Assembly: GCA_032464575.1 (NCBI GenBank)
Contig: JAWDKM010000004.1
Location: 372,001 to 436,000, forward strand
Direction: 5' to 3'
DNA: 64,000 nucleotides
DNA from: Pontivivens sp032464575
GTDB taxonomy: Bacteria > Pseudomonadota > Alphaproteobacteria > Rhodobacterales > Rhodobacteraceae
Positions 42,715 through 51,356 of the stretch are shown one piece after another. Positions within the stretch are counted from its first letter, which is position 1. The number at the start of each line of letters is the position of its first letter. The position numbers and the translations under genes were made by a program. Below the pieces are notes generated by a model. It was not told the origin of the DNA and made no database searches. It saw only the letters and a list, made by a program, of their open reading frames with translations.

Positions 42715-44034
42715 ATGACGGGGATAAAGCAATGCGAGAAACCGATGCAGATCCTGCTCCAACTCCTTGGAATGGCACCGATAAAAGACTCGGTGACGCC
42801 CGACGCACCGCCGGCCTCGAACGACTTCGCCGAGATCATGGAGGGGGCGGGCGCCGACGTCGTTCCCCTCTCGCCGGCCGGGCCTGGTCGGGGAGAGGGC
42901 CAGCCTGAAACGCAGGAGATTGCGACAGTTCCAATGGAGCCGGGATCGCCGCGAACCGGTCCGCCTACAATACGGACCTTGCCGGCCGAACGAACAATAA
43001 CGGACGGTCAGATCGACGAAACCAGTGCTCCACCGAGCGATGATCGACCCCAAACGGAGGCGGTTGCCGAGCAGCAGCGCCCCCCACGGATCGAGGCCGC
43101 TCCATCAGACATTACTCGACCGGCATCGCCGAGCGCGGAAGCGCAGCCGGCACGTTGGCTCATTTCGAATGATGATCCGCCCGCCGCATCCACTGAGCAG
43201 GAGGTTCGGGTGGCGGGCGAAACGCAACGTGATATGCGCCTCACTCAAATCGCCAATCGCGATGTAGCGACTTTGATGGCGGACCATCAGAGCACGGATC
43301 GACCAGCGCCAGACGGACCAATTCGGGAATCGTCGCCACGCCCCGTAGCGATCGCTGCTGGAGAACCACCGATCGTTACCGGTGGGTCTGTCGCATCGCC
43401 ATCCGAACCGATCCGGTTCGATGATCCCATAGTGATGACTGGCAACGGTTCGCCGATCGCGCATATGACAGAGCCTGCAGTGCAGGAGAGGCAAGACCAA
43501 CCTATGCGGTCCCCCGTCCTGATTCCGGTCATCGCTGCGCAATCGGTTGTCGATATCGCAGACATTTCGATTTCCGCGATCCCGTCGGAACCGGTCCCCG
43601 AACCGGCAACGCACAGATCTGAAGGCCCCGCGCGGCCCGTTATGCCATTGCCGCTGACCGCGCCCGTCCAGCTCGCGACGGAAATCGTGCGTCTGGCAGC
43701 GGATGGGCAGACGCGCATCGCCGAACTGCGGCTCGATCCGCCGGAACTCGGGCGCCTCACGGTCACCCTCAGCTTCACGGAGGACGGGCTGTCGGCGGTG
43801 ATCGCCGCCGATCGGGGCGAGACGATGGACCTGCTGCGCCGCAATGCCGATCACCTGATGCGGGAACTGTCGGCGGCGGGCTTCGAAGGTGCCGACCTGC
43901 AGTTCTCCGATGGTTCGCAGGGCTCCGCGCAATCCCATTCGGACCGCGACGAGACCGATACCTATGCCCCCGTCTCGGCCGAAGTCGCCTCGGCCCAGCG
44001 AATGCCGGCCGATGGCCTCGACCTCAGAGTTTAG
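42715..44034 (+). CDS. fliK: Flagellar hook-length control protein FliK
   Basis: A 439-aa protein with a disordered, Pro/Ala/Asp-rich first two thirds and a C-terminal Flg_hook domain (LRLDPPELGRLTVTL, LLRRNADHLMRELSAAGFEG; residues about 325-410). FliK is secreted as a molecular ruler and switches export specificity. The start may be ATG 42715 or the ATG at 42745 (MQILLQLL); neither has a strong ribosome binding site. The codon use in the middle section is less GC-rich than in neighbouring genes. Confidence 0.85.
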   Translation: MTGIKQCEKPMQILLQLLGMAPIKDSVTPDAPPASNDFAEIMEGAGADVVPLSPAGPGRGEGQPETQEIATVPMEPGSPRTGPPTIRTLPAERTITDGQIDETSAPPSDDRPQTEAVAEQQRPPRIEAAPSDITRPASPSAEAQPARWLISNDDPPAASTEQEVRVAGETQRDMRLTQIANRDVATLMADHQSTDRPAPDGPIRESSPRPVAIAAGEPPIVTGGSVASPSEPIRFDDPIVMTGNGSPIAHMTEPAVQERQDQPMRSPVLIPVIAAQSVVDIADISISAIPSEPVPEPATHRSEGPARPVMPLPLTAPVQLATEIVRLAADGQTRIAELRLDPPELGRLTVTLSFTEDGLSAVIAADRGETMDLLRRNADHLMRELSAAGFEGADLQFSDGSQGSAQSHSDRDETDTYAPVSAEVASAQRMPADGLDLRV

Positions 44035-44044
44035 GAAAGCCCCC

Positions 44045-44677
44045 ATGGACGCCGTCACCTCGACCAATCCCGCGCAGACAACGACATCGACCGCCACCGC
44101 AAACAGTTCGGCGGTCACCGACTATGAGACGTTCCTGACGCTGCTCACGGCTCAACTGCGCAACCAGAATCCCCTCAATCCGATGGAATCGACGGAGTTC
44201 GTCGCGCAGCTTGCGACCTTCACGTCGGTCGAGCAGCAGATCCTCACCAACACGAAGCTGGACGGCCTGACCGCGGCGCTTCGCGAAAGCGACGTCTCCG
44301 CCCTCGGCGGCTGGATCGGGCGGGAGGTTGCGACGGCAGGGCCGCTGCCCTTCGACGGGACGCCCGTGACGCCCGAATTCGACGCGGATCCGCCCGCGGG
44401 CGGGCGGCTCGTGGTGCGCGACGGGCTCGGTGAGATCGTGAGCGACCAGCCCTATTCGGGCGGCGCGTGGACCGGTGTGTTGGACACGGGCCTTCAAGCG
44501 CCACCGGGGTCCTACAGCTTCGAGCTGCGCGGTCCCGTGGACCAGGGGGATCGGCTGATCGCGACCGGCTACGGCTTCGCTATGGTGGAAGAGGCGCGTT
44601 TCGCCCCTGACGGCAACAGCCTTCTGCTGTCCGATGGGCGCGAGGTTCCCGCAGGTAGCGTGAGCGCGCTGCGCTAA
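44045..44677 (+). CDS. flgD: Flagellar hook capping protein FlgD
   Basis: A 210-aa hook scaffold protein. The conserved block VTDYETFLTLLTAQLRNQNPLNPMESTEFVAQL lies in residues about 20-55 (only landmarks quoted: YETFLTLLTAQLRNQNPLNP). FTSVEQQILTNTKL follows, and a FlgD Ig-like region with GVLDTGLQAPPGSYSFEL fills the C-terminus. ATG 44045 has GGAAAG upstream and begins 10 bp after the fliK stop. Confidence 0.92.
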   Translation: MDAVTSTNPAQTTTSTATANSSAVTDYETFLTLLTAQLRNQNPLNPMESTEFVAQLATFTSVEQQILTNTKLDGLTAALRESDVSALGGWIGREVATAGPLPFDGTPVTPEFDADPPAGGRLVVRDGLGEIVSDQPYSGGAWTGVLDTGLQAPPGSYSFELRGPVDQGDRLIATGYGFAMVEEARFAPDGNSLLLSDGREVPAGSVSALR

Positions 44678-44684
44678 AGACCGG

Positions 44685-45134
44685 TCAAACTCGGAAGACC
44701 CAGAAGCGATAGAGGATGTAGTTGAGGATCGGCAGCGTGAAGATGACGCAGGCCGCGGCGCCCCAATCAGGCCAGTCGAAAAACGGCGTCAGCTTCGTCG
44801 TGACGACGAACGAGTAAACGACACCGATGCCGATCACGACCAGGAACTTGGTCTGCTGTCCGGTATCCCAGATCCGGCTCTGGAACGTCCACTTGGTATG
44901 CGCCACGTATTGCAGCGCGGTGGAGACCGAGAAGGCGATACCGTTTGCCTCCCACCGGGCCAGACCGAATTCGCGCAGCCCGAGGAAGAGGCCGGCATAG
45001 GTCGCAGCAAGACAGATGCCGACGATGCCGAAGCGCACCAGCCGCCAGAACTCGCGGCGCGTCAGCACGTGCAGGCGACGTTTCTGGAAGGATGTCATGC
45101 TCACCCGTTTGCGACGGCGCGGAGCTTTCCCCAT
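44685..45134 (-). CDS. GtrA family membrane protein
   Basis: A 149-aa protein with four hydrophobic segments (FGIVGICLAATYAGLFLGL, YVAHTKWTFQ loop, FLVVIGIGVVYSFVV, AACVIFTLPILNYIL) and the C-terminal YRFWVFRV. GtrA-type proteins help flip bactoprenol-linked sugars or act with polysaccharide glycosyltransferases. No glycosyltransferase is next to it. Start 45134 or ATG 45098 (MTSFQKRR) are both possible. Confidence 0.83.
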   Translation of the reverse strand: MGKAPRRRKRVSMTSFQKRRLHVLTRREFWRLVRFGIVGICLAATYAGLFLGLREFGLARWEANGIAFSVSTALQYVAHTKWTFQSRIWDTGQQTKFLVVIGIGVVYSFVVTTKLTPFFDWPDWGAAACVIFTLPILNYILYRFWVFRV

Positions 45135-45168
45135 ACGCGCCCCGCGCCCGTCCGTCCAGCCACGCCGT

Positions 45169-46467
45169 TTATACGAAACGGTTTACGTGGTTTTCGAGCC
45201 GCTCCTGCCGCCCGGACACCGGGTTCGGGTTGATGCCGTCCCGTGCCACGCGGGCCGCGATGTCCTCCAGGCTTTCCTCGTGGAGCATGTGTGTGGCGTC
45301 CGCGCCCTCCCACCCGGCGTAACGCTCGGCGAGCGCGGTCTCCAGCCCCCCGTCCTCCAGTATCGCCGCGGCCGCCTTGAGGCCACGGGCACAGACATCC
45401 ATGCCGCCGACATGCGCCGCGATCAGGTCCTCCGGATCGAGAGACTGGCGCCGCAACTTCGCGTCGAAGTTGGTGCCGCCATTGCCGAACCCGCCGCCCT
45501 TCAGGATGTGATAATAGGCGAGCGCCACCTCCGGCACCGTATTCGGGAACTGATCCGTGTCCCAGCCGGACTGGTAGTCGTTGCGATTCATATCGATCGA
45601 GCCGAAGACACCGAGCGCCTGCGCCAGCGCGATCTCGTGCTCAAACGAGTGCCCGGCGAGTATCGCGTGCCCCTGCTCCAGGTTGAGCTTCACCTCGTTC
45701 TCCAGCCCGTAGCGCTTGAGGAAGCCGTAGCAGGTGGCGACGTCGTAGTCGTATTGGTGTTTCGTCGGCTCCTGCGGCTTCGGCTCGATCAGGATCGTCC
45801 CTTCGAACCCGATGCGATGCTTGTGATCGACCACCTTCTCGATGAACTTCGCGAGATGGTCGAGCTCGCGACCCATGTCGGTGTTGAGCAACGTCTCGTA
45901 GCCTTCGCGCCCTCCCCAGAGCACGTAGTTCTCTCCGCCCAGGCGGTGCGTCGCGTCGAGGCAGGTCTTCACCGTCGCCGCGGCGAAGGCGAAGACTTCC
46001 GGATCCGGGTTCGTCGCTGCACCTGCCATGTAACGGCGGTGCGAAAAGAGATTGGCCGTGCCCCACAGCAGCTTCGGCCCGTCCTTCATCTTCTCCGCGA
46101 AGAGATCGACGATGGCCTCAAGGTTGGCGGTGTTCTCTGCGAAATCCGCGCCCTCGGGCCGGACATCGGCATCGTGAAAGCAGAAATAGGGCACGCCGAG
46201 GATGCGGAACATGTCGAAGGCGGCATCCGCCTTCGCCCGCGCATGGTCCATCGTGTCGCCGAACCAGGGCCGCTCGAATGTGCGCCCGCCGAAGGGATCG
46301 CCACCCTCCCAGGCGAAGTTGTGCCAGTAGCAGACGGCGAAGCGCAGATGGTCCTCCATCCGCTTGCCCAGCACCACCTCGTCGGGATCGTAGTGGCGGA
46401 AGGCGAGCGGGTTGCCGCTGTCCAGTCCCTCGAACCGGACTGCTTCGATACCGTCGAAATAGCTCAT
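45169..46467 (-). CDS. xylA: Xylose isomerase
   Basis: A 432-aa enzyme converting D-xylose to D-xylulose. The active-site blocks are FCFHDADVRPEG (His and Asp, about residues 95-106), ILIEPKPQEPTKHQYDYD (metal and substrate Glu/Lys, about 230-247), EQGHAILAGHSFEHE and GSIDMNRNDYQSGWDTDQFP (metal Asp and His residues). Length is typical for class II isomerases. ATG 46467 overlaps the xylB stop through ATGA and has AGGAGC upstream. It is the last gene of the xylFHGBA operon. Confidence 0.96.
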   Translation of the reverse strand: MSYFDGIEAVRFEGLDSGNPLAFRHYDPDEVVLGKRMEDHLRFAVCYWHNFAWEGGDPFGGRTFERPWFGDTMDHARAKADAAFDMFRILGVPYFCFHDADVRPEGADFAENTANLEAIVDLFAEKMKDGPKLLWGTANLFSHRRYMAGAATNPDPEVFAFAAATVKTCLDATHRLGGENYVLWGGREGYETLLNTDMGRELDHLAKFIEKVVDHKHRIGFEGTILIEPKPQEPTKHQYDYDVATCYGFLKRYGLENEVKLNLEQGHAILAGHSFEHEIALAQALGVFGSIDMNRNDYQSGWDTDQFPNTVPEVALAYYHILKGGGFGNGGTNFDAKLRRQSLDPEDLIAAHVGGMDVCARGLKAAAAILEDGGLETALAERYAGWEGADATHMLHEESLEDIAARVARDGINPNPVSGRQERLENHVNRFV

Positions 46468-47903
46468 GAGACGCTCCTGATGGCGGAATAGGCGGCGCGA
46501 TAGCGGGCGTGGCCGGCGGCAAAGGCGTCGGCCAGCGCCGGGTCGGGTTCGATGGATCGCGCGATTACAGGTGGCGTGGCGATCTCGGCCCCCGCGCCCT
46601 CTGCGGCCATGATCCCGAGCCGGGCGGCACCGAAGGCCCCGCCGAAATCCCCGGCTTCGGGCACGTCGATGATCAGGCCGGTCGCACTGGCGACGATCTG
46701 CAACCAGTGGGAGGAGAGAGAGCCGCCGCCCACCGCGGTCGCCCGCTCCAGCCGCGTACCGGTGGCCGCGAGCGCATCGCGGCTGTCGGCGAAGGCGAAG
46801 GCGACGCCCTCCAGGACGGCGCGGGTCATGGCGTCGCGATCGGCCGCGTGCTCCAGCCCCAGGAAGGCGCCGCGCACCGCAGCATCGTTGTGCGGCGTGC
46901 GCTCGCCGCCCAGATAGGGCAGGAACAGCGTGCGACCGGGCGTGGCAACCTCGCCAAGCCCGCCGGTCAGTTCCTGTGCGGTCGAGCCGGCGACCCCCGC
47001 ATACCAGTTCAGCGCGTCGGTTGCGGCGAGGATGACGCCCATCTGGTGCCACGTCTTCGGCAGCGCATGACAAAACGTGTGAACCGCGCTGCCCGGATCA
47101 GGCGCGAAGCCGTCATTGGCTGCGAAAAGCACGCCCGACGTTCCGAGCGACAGGAATGCCTGTTCCGCCTTCACCACGCCCATGCCGACGGCTGCAGCGG
47201 CGTTATCGCCCGCTCCGCCAGCCACAGGTGTTCCCGCCTCCAGTCCCCAGCGTTGCGTCAGTTCGGGCCGGGTGCCGCCGGACACCTCGGTCCCCTCGAC
47301 GAGCCGCGGCATCTGTTCGCGCGTCAGCCCCGTGGCGGTGAGCAGGGGATCAGCCCAGTCGCGGGCGGCGACATCGAGCCAGCTCGTCCCGGCAGCATCC
47401 GACATCTCCGCCACGTGCTCGCCCGTGAGCCAGAGCCGCAGGTAGTCCTTCGGCAGCAGCACCTTGGCGACCTTGGCGAACACCTCCGGCTCGTGCGCCC
47501 GGACCCAGGCGAGTTTCGGCGCCGTAAAGCCGGGAAAGACGATGTTGCCCGTCAACTCACGGAACACCGGATCGGTGTCGAGCTCCGCCGCCTCCTCCGC
47601 CGCGCGGGTATCGTTCCACAGGATGCAGGGCCGCAGCACGTCATCGGAGGCATCGAGCAGGGTCGCACCGTGCATCTGCCCCGACAGCCCGATGCCGCGC
47701 ACCGCGGACAGGTCGTGCCCGGCGGCCAGCGCATCGAACACCGCCTCCGCGGCGCGCAGCCACGCCACCGGCGACTGCTCCGACCAACCGGAGGCCGGCC
47801 GGTCCACGCTCAAGGGTGCGGTCGCCTGGCCCGCGACCGCCTGGGTCTCATCGATCAGAACCCCCTTCAGCGAGGAGGTGCCGAGGTCGAGCCCCAGATA
47901 CAT
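46464..47903 (-). CDS. xylB: Xylulokinase
   Basis: A 479-aa FGGY-family kinase phosphorylating D-xylulose. The phosphate motif YLGLDLGTSSLKGVLID opens the protein, GLSGQMHGATLLD is the XylB hallmark near residue 80, and GGAGDNAAAAVGMG and VGGGSLSSHWLQIVA follow. ATG 47903 overlaps the upstream ATPase stop through ATGA. The frame stays open further upstream, without kinase-like sequence. Confidence 0.95.
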   Translation of the reverse strand: MYLGLDLGTSSLKGVLIDETQAVAGQATAPLSVDRPASGWSEQSPVAWLRAAEAVFDALAAGHDLSAVRGIGLSGQMHGATLLDASDDVLRPCILWNDTRAAEEAAELDTDPVFRELTGNIVFPGFTAPKLAWVRAHEPEVFAKVAKVLLPKDYLRLWLTGEHVAEMSDAAGTSWLDVAARDWADPLLTATGLTREQMPRLVEGTEVSGGTRPELTQRWGLEAGTPVAGGAGDNAAAAVGMGVVKAEQAFLSLGTSGVLFAANDGFAPDPGSAVHTFCHALPKTWHQMGVILAATDALNWYAGVAGSTAQELTGGLGEVATPGRTLFLPYLGGERTPHNDAAVRGAFLGLEHAADRDAMTRAVLEGVAFAFADSRDALAATGTRLERATAVGGGSLSSHWLQIVASATGLIIDVPEAGDFGGAFGAARLGIMAAEGAGAEIATPPVIARSIEPDPALADAFAAGHARYRAAYSAIRSVS

Positions 47904-48661
47904 CAGGCCGCCCGGTGTTCGGGCTTCTTGCCGAGGATGATCATGCCGAGGACATCGTCCTCGGTCACGTCCTCGACCCGCTCGGTGCCGACGAGCTGGC
48001 CATTCTTCATTACGCTCACCCGGTCGCAAAGCTTGAAGACGTCCTGGATGTCGTGGGAAATCAGGAAGATGCCGATTCCCTGCTTCTTCAGCTCCTCGAT
48101 CAGCTCTGCGACCATCTGCGTTTCGTGCACGCCGAGCGCCGCGGTGGGCTCATCCATGATCAGGATCTTCGCGTTGAAATAGACCGCGCGCGCGATGGCG
48201 ACCGACTGGCGCTGACCGCCCGAGAGGGCACTCACGGGGGCCGCGAACTTTTTGAAGTTCGGGTTGAGCCGCGCCATGATCTTGCGCGTCTCCGCCTCCA
48301 TCGCGTCGTCGTCCACCATGCCGAAGGCATTGGTGATCTCGCGCCCCAGGAACAGGTTCGAGGCCGCGTCCAGATTGTCGGCAAGCGCCAGCGTCTGGTA
48401 GATCGTCTCGATATTGTTGGCGCGCGCGTCGCGCGGGTTCTCGATCGTGACCTTCTCGCCGTTGACGAAGATCTCGCCCGCATCGGCGCGGTAGGCGCCC
48501 GACAGGATCTTGATCAGCGTCGACTTGCCTGCGCCGTTGTGGCCGAGCAGCCCGACGACCTCGCCGGGATGCAGGTCCACGCTCACATCGTCGACCGCTT
48601 GCACACCGCCGAAGGCGATGGACATGTTGCGCATCTCGACGAGGGGGGTTCCGGTGTTCAT
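47903..48661 (-). CDS. xylG: Sugar ABC transporter ATP-binding protein, single-domain (XylG/FrcA-like)
   Basis: A 252-aa ATPase with P-loop GHNGAGKST, signature LSGGQRQSVAIARAV and Walker B KILIMDEPTAALG. Classical XylG has two fused ATPase domains (about 500 aa); here only one is present, as in the FrcA-type fructose transporter of Rhizobium. The ATPase would have to work as a homodimer. ATG 48661 has GGGGAG upstream and is preferred over GTG 48670. Confidence 0.9.
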   Translation of the reverse strand: MNTGTPLVEMRNMSIAFGGVQAVDDVSVDLHPGEVVGLLGHNGAGKSTLIKILSGAYRADAGEIFVNGEKVTIENPRDARANNIETIYQTLALADNLDAASNLFLGREITNAFGMVDDDAMEAETRKIMARLNPNFKKFAAPVSALSGGQRQSVAIARAVYFNAKILIMDEPTAALGVHETQMVAELIEELKKQGIGIFLISHDIQDVFKLCDRVSVMKNGQLVGTERVEDVTEDDVLGMIILGKKPEHRAA

Positions 48662-48675
48662 GACTGTCACTCCCC

Positions 48676-49986
48676 TCAGAGGCCCGCGCGGCGGCGGTAG
48701 ATGATGTCGACCCAGACGGCGAGCACGAGGACCGCGCCGACCACGATGTTCTGCAGCGGTGCATCGACACCGACCATGGCCATGCCCGATTGCAGCGACT
48801 GCATGATGAGCGCGCCGAGGATGGCGCCGTAGATCGTGCCGATCCCGCCTGACAGCGCCGTGCCGCCGATCACCGCCGCCGCGATCACCCGCAGCTCATC
48901 GAGCGTGCCGATGTCGTTGGAGTGGTTGGTCAGGCGCGCGGAGGCCACTACAGCCGACAGCGCGCAGAGCGCCCCCATGATGGCGAAGACCTTGACCGTC
49001 AGCAGCTTGGTGTTGATGCCCGAGAGCTCCGCCGCGTCCGGGTTGCCGCCCGTCGCGAAGATGTAGCGACCCAGCCGGGTGCGCTGCGCGATCACCGTCA
49101 TCACGATGGCGATTACGATCAGCAACAGGACCGAAACCGGCAGGCCGTAGCCCTGCACCAGCCCCTCCGGCATCACCTCGCCGCGGGCCTCGAACATCCG
49201 CTCCAGCCGCCGGCCGGGGATCGAGTAGCTGTTGAGCACGAAGATGAAGGCGAGGATCGCAGCGGCGAAGATCGCACCGAGGGCCATCTCTGCCCCCATC
49301 GGCTTCACCGGGAAACCATGCGACGCCTTCCGCCGGCGCGAGGCGAAGAGCATGGCCAACGCCGCCGCGGTCAGAACCATGCCGACGATCCAGCTCCATG
49401 TCTCACCCAGCGTGCCATTGATGCCGCCAAAGATCTGGAAGGTCGGGTCGAGCGGGCCGATCGTCTGTCCGTTGGTCATGTACCATGCCACGTTGCGCCA
49501 GATCAGCAGGCCGCCGAGTGTCACGATGAAGGCCGGGATCGACAGGTAGCCGACCATCCAGCCCTGGAACGCGCCGATCGCGGTGCCCACCAGCAGCCCG
49601 CCGATCACGGCGAAGATCCAGATCATCGGCGAGCCGAGGCCGAAGATGTCCGGCAGGTACTGCGTCTGCAACACCGCCATCGCCGCCGAGCAGGTGGCCA
49701 GCAGCGAGCCCACGCTGAGGTCGATGTGGCGGGTCACGATGATGAAGACCATGCCCGTCGCCATGATCGCCACGCTCACCGTCTGGATCGTGAGGTTGAA
49801 GATGTTGCGCGGCGTCAGGAACCGCCCGTCGGTGAAGGCCGCGAAACCCACCCAGATCACGAACAGCGCCGCGATCATGCCGATCAGCCGCATGTCGAGT
49901 TCGAGCGAGGTGAAGAAGCTCTTCGGCGTCTGCGGAACCGTGGTGGCACTGTCGCGGGTATCTGCGGGGCCGGTGTCGGTCATCAT
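48676..49986 (-). CDS. xylH: Xylose ABC transporter permease, XylH-like
   Basis: A 436-aa permease of the ribose/xylose (RbsC/XylH) class. About ten to twelve hydrophobic segments can be read, with the family motif GFFTGRHIDLSVG-type stretch present as IIVTRHIDLSVGSLLA and the C-terminal IAAAVIGGTALSGGIGTIYG. It lies 14 bp before the ATPase gene and 113 bp downstream of xylF with three hairpins between. The start may be either of two adjacent ATGs. Confidence 0.92.
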   Translation of the reverse strand: MMTDTGPADTRDSATTVPQTPKSFFTSLELDMRLIGMIAALFVIWVGFAAFTDGRFLTPRNIFNLTIQTVSVAIMATGMVFIIVTRHIDLSVGSLLATCSAAMAVLQTQYLPDIFGLGSPMIWIFAVIGGLLVGTAIGAFQGWMVGYLSIPAFIVTLGGLLIWRNVAWYMTNGQTIGPLDPTFQIFGGINGTLGETWSWIVGMVLTAAALAMLFASRRRKASHGFPVKPMGAEMALGAIFAAAILAFIFVLNSYSIPGRRLERMFEARGEVMPEGLVQGYGLPVSVLLLIVIAIVMTVIAQRTRLGRYIFATGGNPDAAELSGINTKLLTVKVFAIMGALCALSAVVASARLTNHSNDIGTLDELRVIAAAVIGGTALSGGIGTIYGAILGALIMQSLQSGMAMVGVDAPLQNIVVGAVLVLAVWVDIIYRRRAGL

Positions 49987-50011
49987 ACTCGTATCCCTGT
50001 GGATCGGTACC

Positions 50012-50081
50012 GCTCCGGACGCCGTCCGGAGCCGCCCCGCTCGTCACGCGGGGCGAGAGGTCCCGGCCCGAAGGCCGGGAC
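50012..50081 (-). repeat. Three tandem hairpins between xylF and xylH
   Basis: Three perfect stems in 70 bp: GCTCCGGAC-GCC-GTCCGGAGC (50012-50032), GCCCCGC-N7-GCGGGGC (50034-50054) and GTCCCGGCC-CGAA-GGCCGGGAC (50060-50081), the first two of which are separated by a single base. Starting 19 bp after the xylF stop, they would block 3-prime exonucleases or partly terminate, favouring xylF mRNA. No T-run is present. Confidence 0.75.
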
Positions 50082-50099
50082 GGTTGCGCTGCTTAGCGA

Positions 50100-51134
50100 T
50101 CAGCCGCAGACGTCGACGCTGCCCGCGGGCACGTTCTGGCAGAGCGCTTCCTGCGTGATCCAGCCTGCGTCCACGACGGCAGCAAGGTTGGATGCCGTCA
50201 CCGGCACCGGCTCGAGGAACTCGGCGTACATCGTCGTGCCGCCCGGGGAGGTCCACTGCTCCGCGCCGTCGATCTCGGCGAGGTCGGTGCCGCCCGCGAG
50301 TGCCACGGCGATCTCGCCGGCCGCACGGCCGAGATCCCGCGCATCCTTCCAGACGGAGACGGTCTGCGTGCCGAGTGCGACGCGGTTGAGGGCCGCGTGA
50401 TCGCCGTCCTGGCCGGAGACCGGGATGCCCTCCATGCCCTGTGCCGTCAGCGCCGCGACGACGCCGCCCGCGGTTCCGTCGTTGGAGGCGACGACCGCGT
50501 CGACCTCGTTGGCCTGCGCGGTCAGGATCTGCTCCATGTTGCGCTGGGCGTTCGCGGGCAGCCAGCCATCAGTGTAGGCCTCGCCCACGATGGTGACGTT
50601 GCCGGCGTCGATCGCCTCCTGCAGGACCTCCTGCTGACCACCGCGCAGGAAGTCCGCGTTCGGGTCGGTCGGCGAGCCCTTGATCATGACGTAGTTGCCC
50701 TCGGGCTGCGCCTCGAGCACCGCGCGGGCCTGCATGCGGCCGACTTCGACGTTGTCGAAGGTCAGGTAGAAGGCGCGCGGATCCTCGATCAGGCGGTCAT
50801 AGGCGACGACCGGGATGCCCTCGTCGGCCGCCTGCTGCACGGCCGGACCGATGGCGGAGGCATCCTGCGCGAGGATGATCAGCGCGTCGGCACCCTGCGC
50901 GATCAGCGACTCGACGTCCGACAGCTGCTTGGCCGAGGACGACTGCGCATCGGCGGAGACGTATTCCGCGCCGGCCGCTTCCAGAGCGGCGACGATGGCG
51001 GCCTCGTCGGTCTTCCAGCGCTCTTCCTGGAAGTTCGACCAGCTCACGCCGACGGTCAGGTCCTGGGCGAGTGTGGGGGTGGCGAAGCCTGCGGCAAGCA
51101 CGACGGCAGCCGCAACGGTCTTGTTGAAGTTCAT
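50100..51134 (-). CDS. xylF: D-xylose-binding periplasmic protein
   Basis: A 344-aa sugar-binding protein with signal peptide (residues 1-24, ending PTLAQ). The mature part begins LTVGVSWSNFQEERWKTDEA, the XylF N-terminus, and includes NYVMIKGSPTDPNADFLRGG and IPVSGQDGDHAALNRVALG, characteristic of xylose-binding proteins. ATG 51134 is preceded by GGGAGG. It is the first gene of xylFHGBA and diverges from the ROK regulator. Confidence 0.94.
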   Translation of the reverse strand: MNFNKTVAAAVVLAAGFATPTLAQDLTVGVSWSNFQEERWKTDEAAIVAALEAAGAEYVSADAQSSSAKQLSDVESLIAQGADALIILAQDASAIGPAVQQAADEGIPVVAYDRLIEDPRAFYLTFDNVEVGRMQARAVLEAQPEGNYVMIKGSPTDPNADFLRGGQQEVLQEAIDAGNVTIVGEAYTDGWLPANAQRNMEQILTAQANEVDAVVASNDGTAGGVVAALTAQGMEGIPVSGQDGDHAALNRVALGTQTVSVWKDARDLGRAAGEIAVALAGGTDLAEIDGAEQWTSPGGTTMYAEFLEPVPVTASNLAAVVDAGWITQEALCQNVPAGSVDVCG

Positions 51135-51206
51135 GATGTCCTCCCGAGTTGGTCCGACGGCTCTTGATTCGAAACGGCTGCCGGATCGTGGGCTCACCAT
51201 GAACGA

Positions 51207-51234
51207 TTAAATTTGAAAGTCAAAAAATATTTGA
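51207..51234. promoter_or_regulatory. A/T-rich repeat cluster upstream of xylF
   Basis: The stretch contains TTAAATT (same half-site as in the downstream dyad), then TTTGA-AAG-TCAAA and TCAAA-N5-TTTGA inverted pairs. It lies 73 bp upstream of the xylF start, a likely place for the xylF promoter and its operator. Confidence 0.5.
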
Positions 51235-51322
51235 CCGGAGCCACCCCGATATGCACGCTTCAGGACAAGAATAGTGCGGACATAGCCATTTCGCAGGTGC
51301 AATATGGTAAATCCAAACCGCT

Positions 51323-51345
51323 TTAAATTGAGTGATCGAATTTAA
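51323..51345. promoter_or_regulatory. Operator-like dyad TTAAATT-N9-AATTTAA upstream of the ROK gene
   Basis: A perfect 7-bp inverted repeat with a 9-bp spacer ends 3 bp before the GGAGG of the ROK gene, so a bound repressor would block its own expression. One half-site is repeated near xylF (51207-51213). This fits a xylose-type ROK repressor; binding is inferred. Confidence 0.65.
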
Positions 51346-51356
51346 TTGGAGGCCTC

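Noticed and set aside
42073..43053. A 326-codon minus-strand frame through the flgJ/fliK region
   Set aside because: Only the last 100 codons, after the ATG at 42375, look like a real protein; the rest overlaps the flgJ-type gene and antisense fliK.
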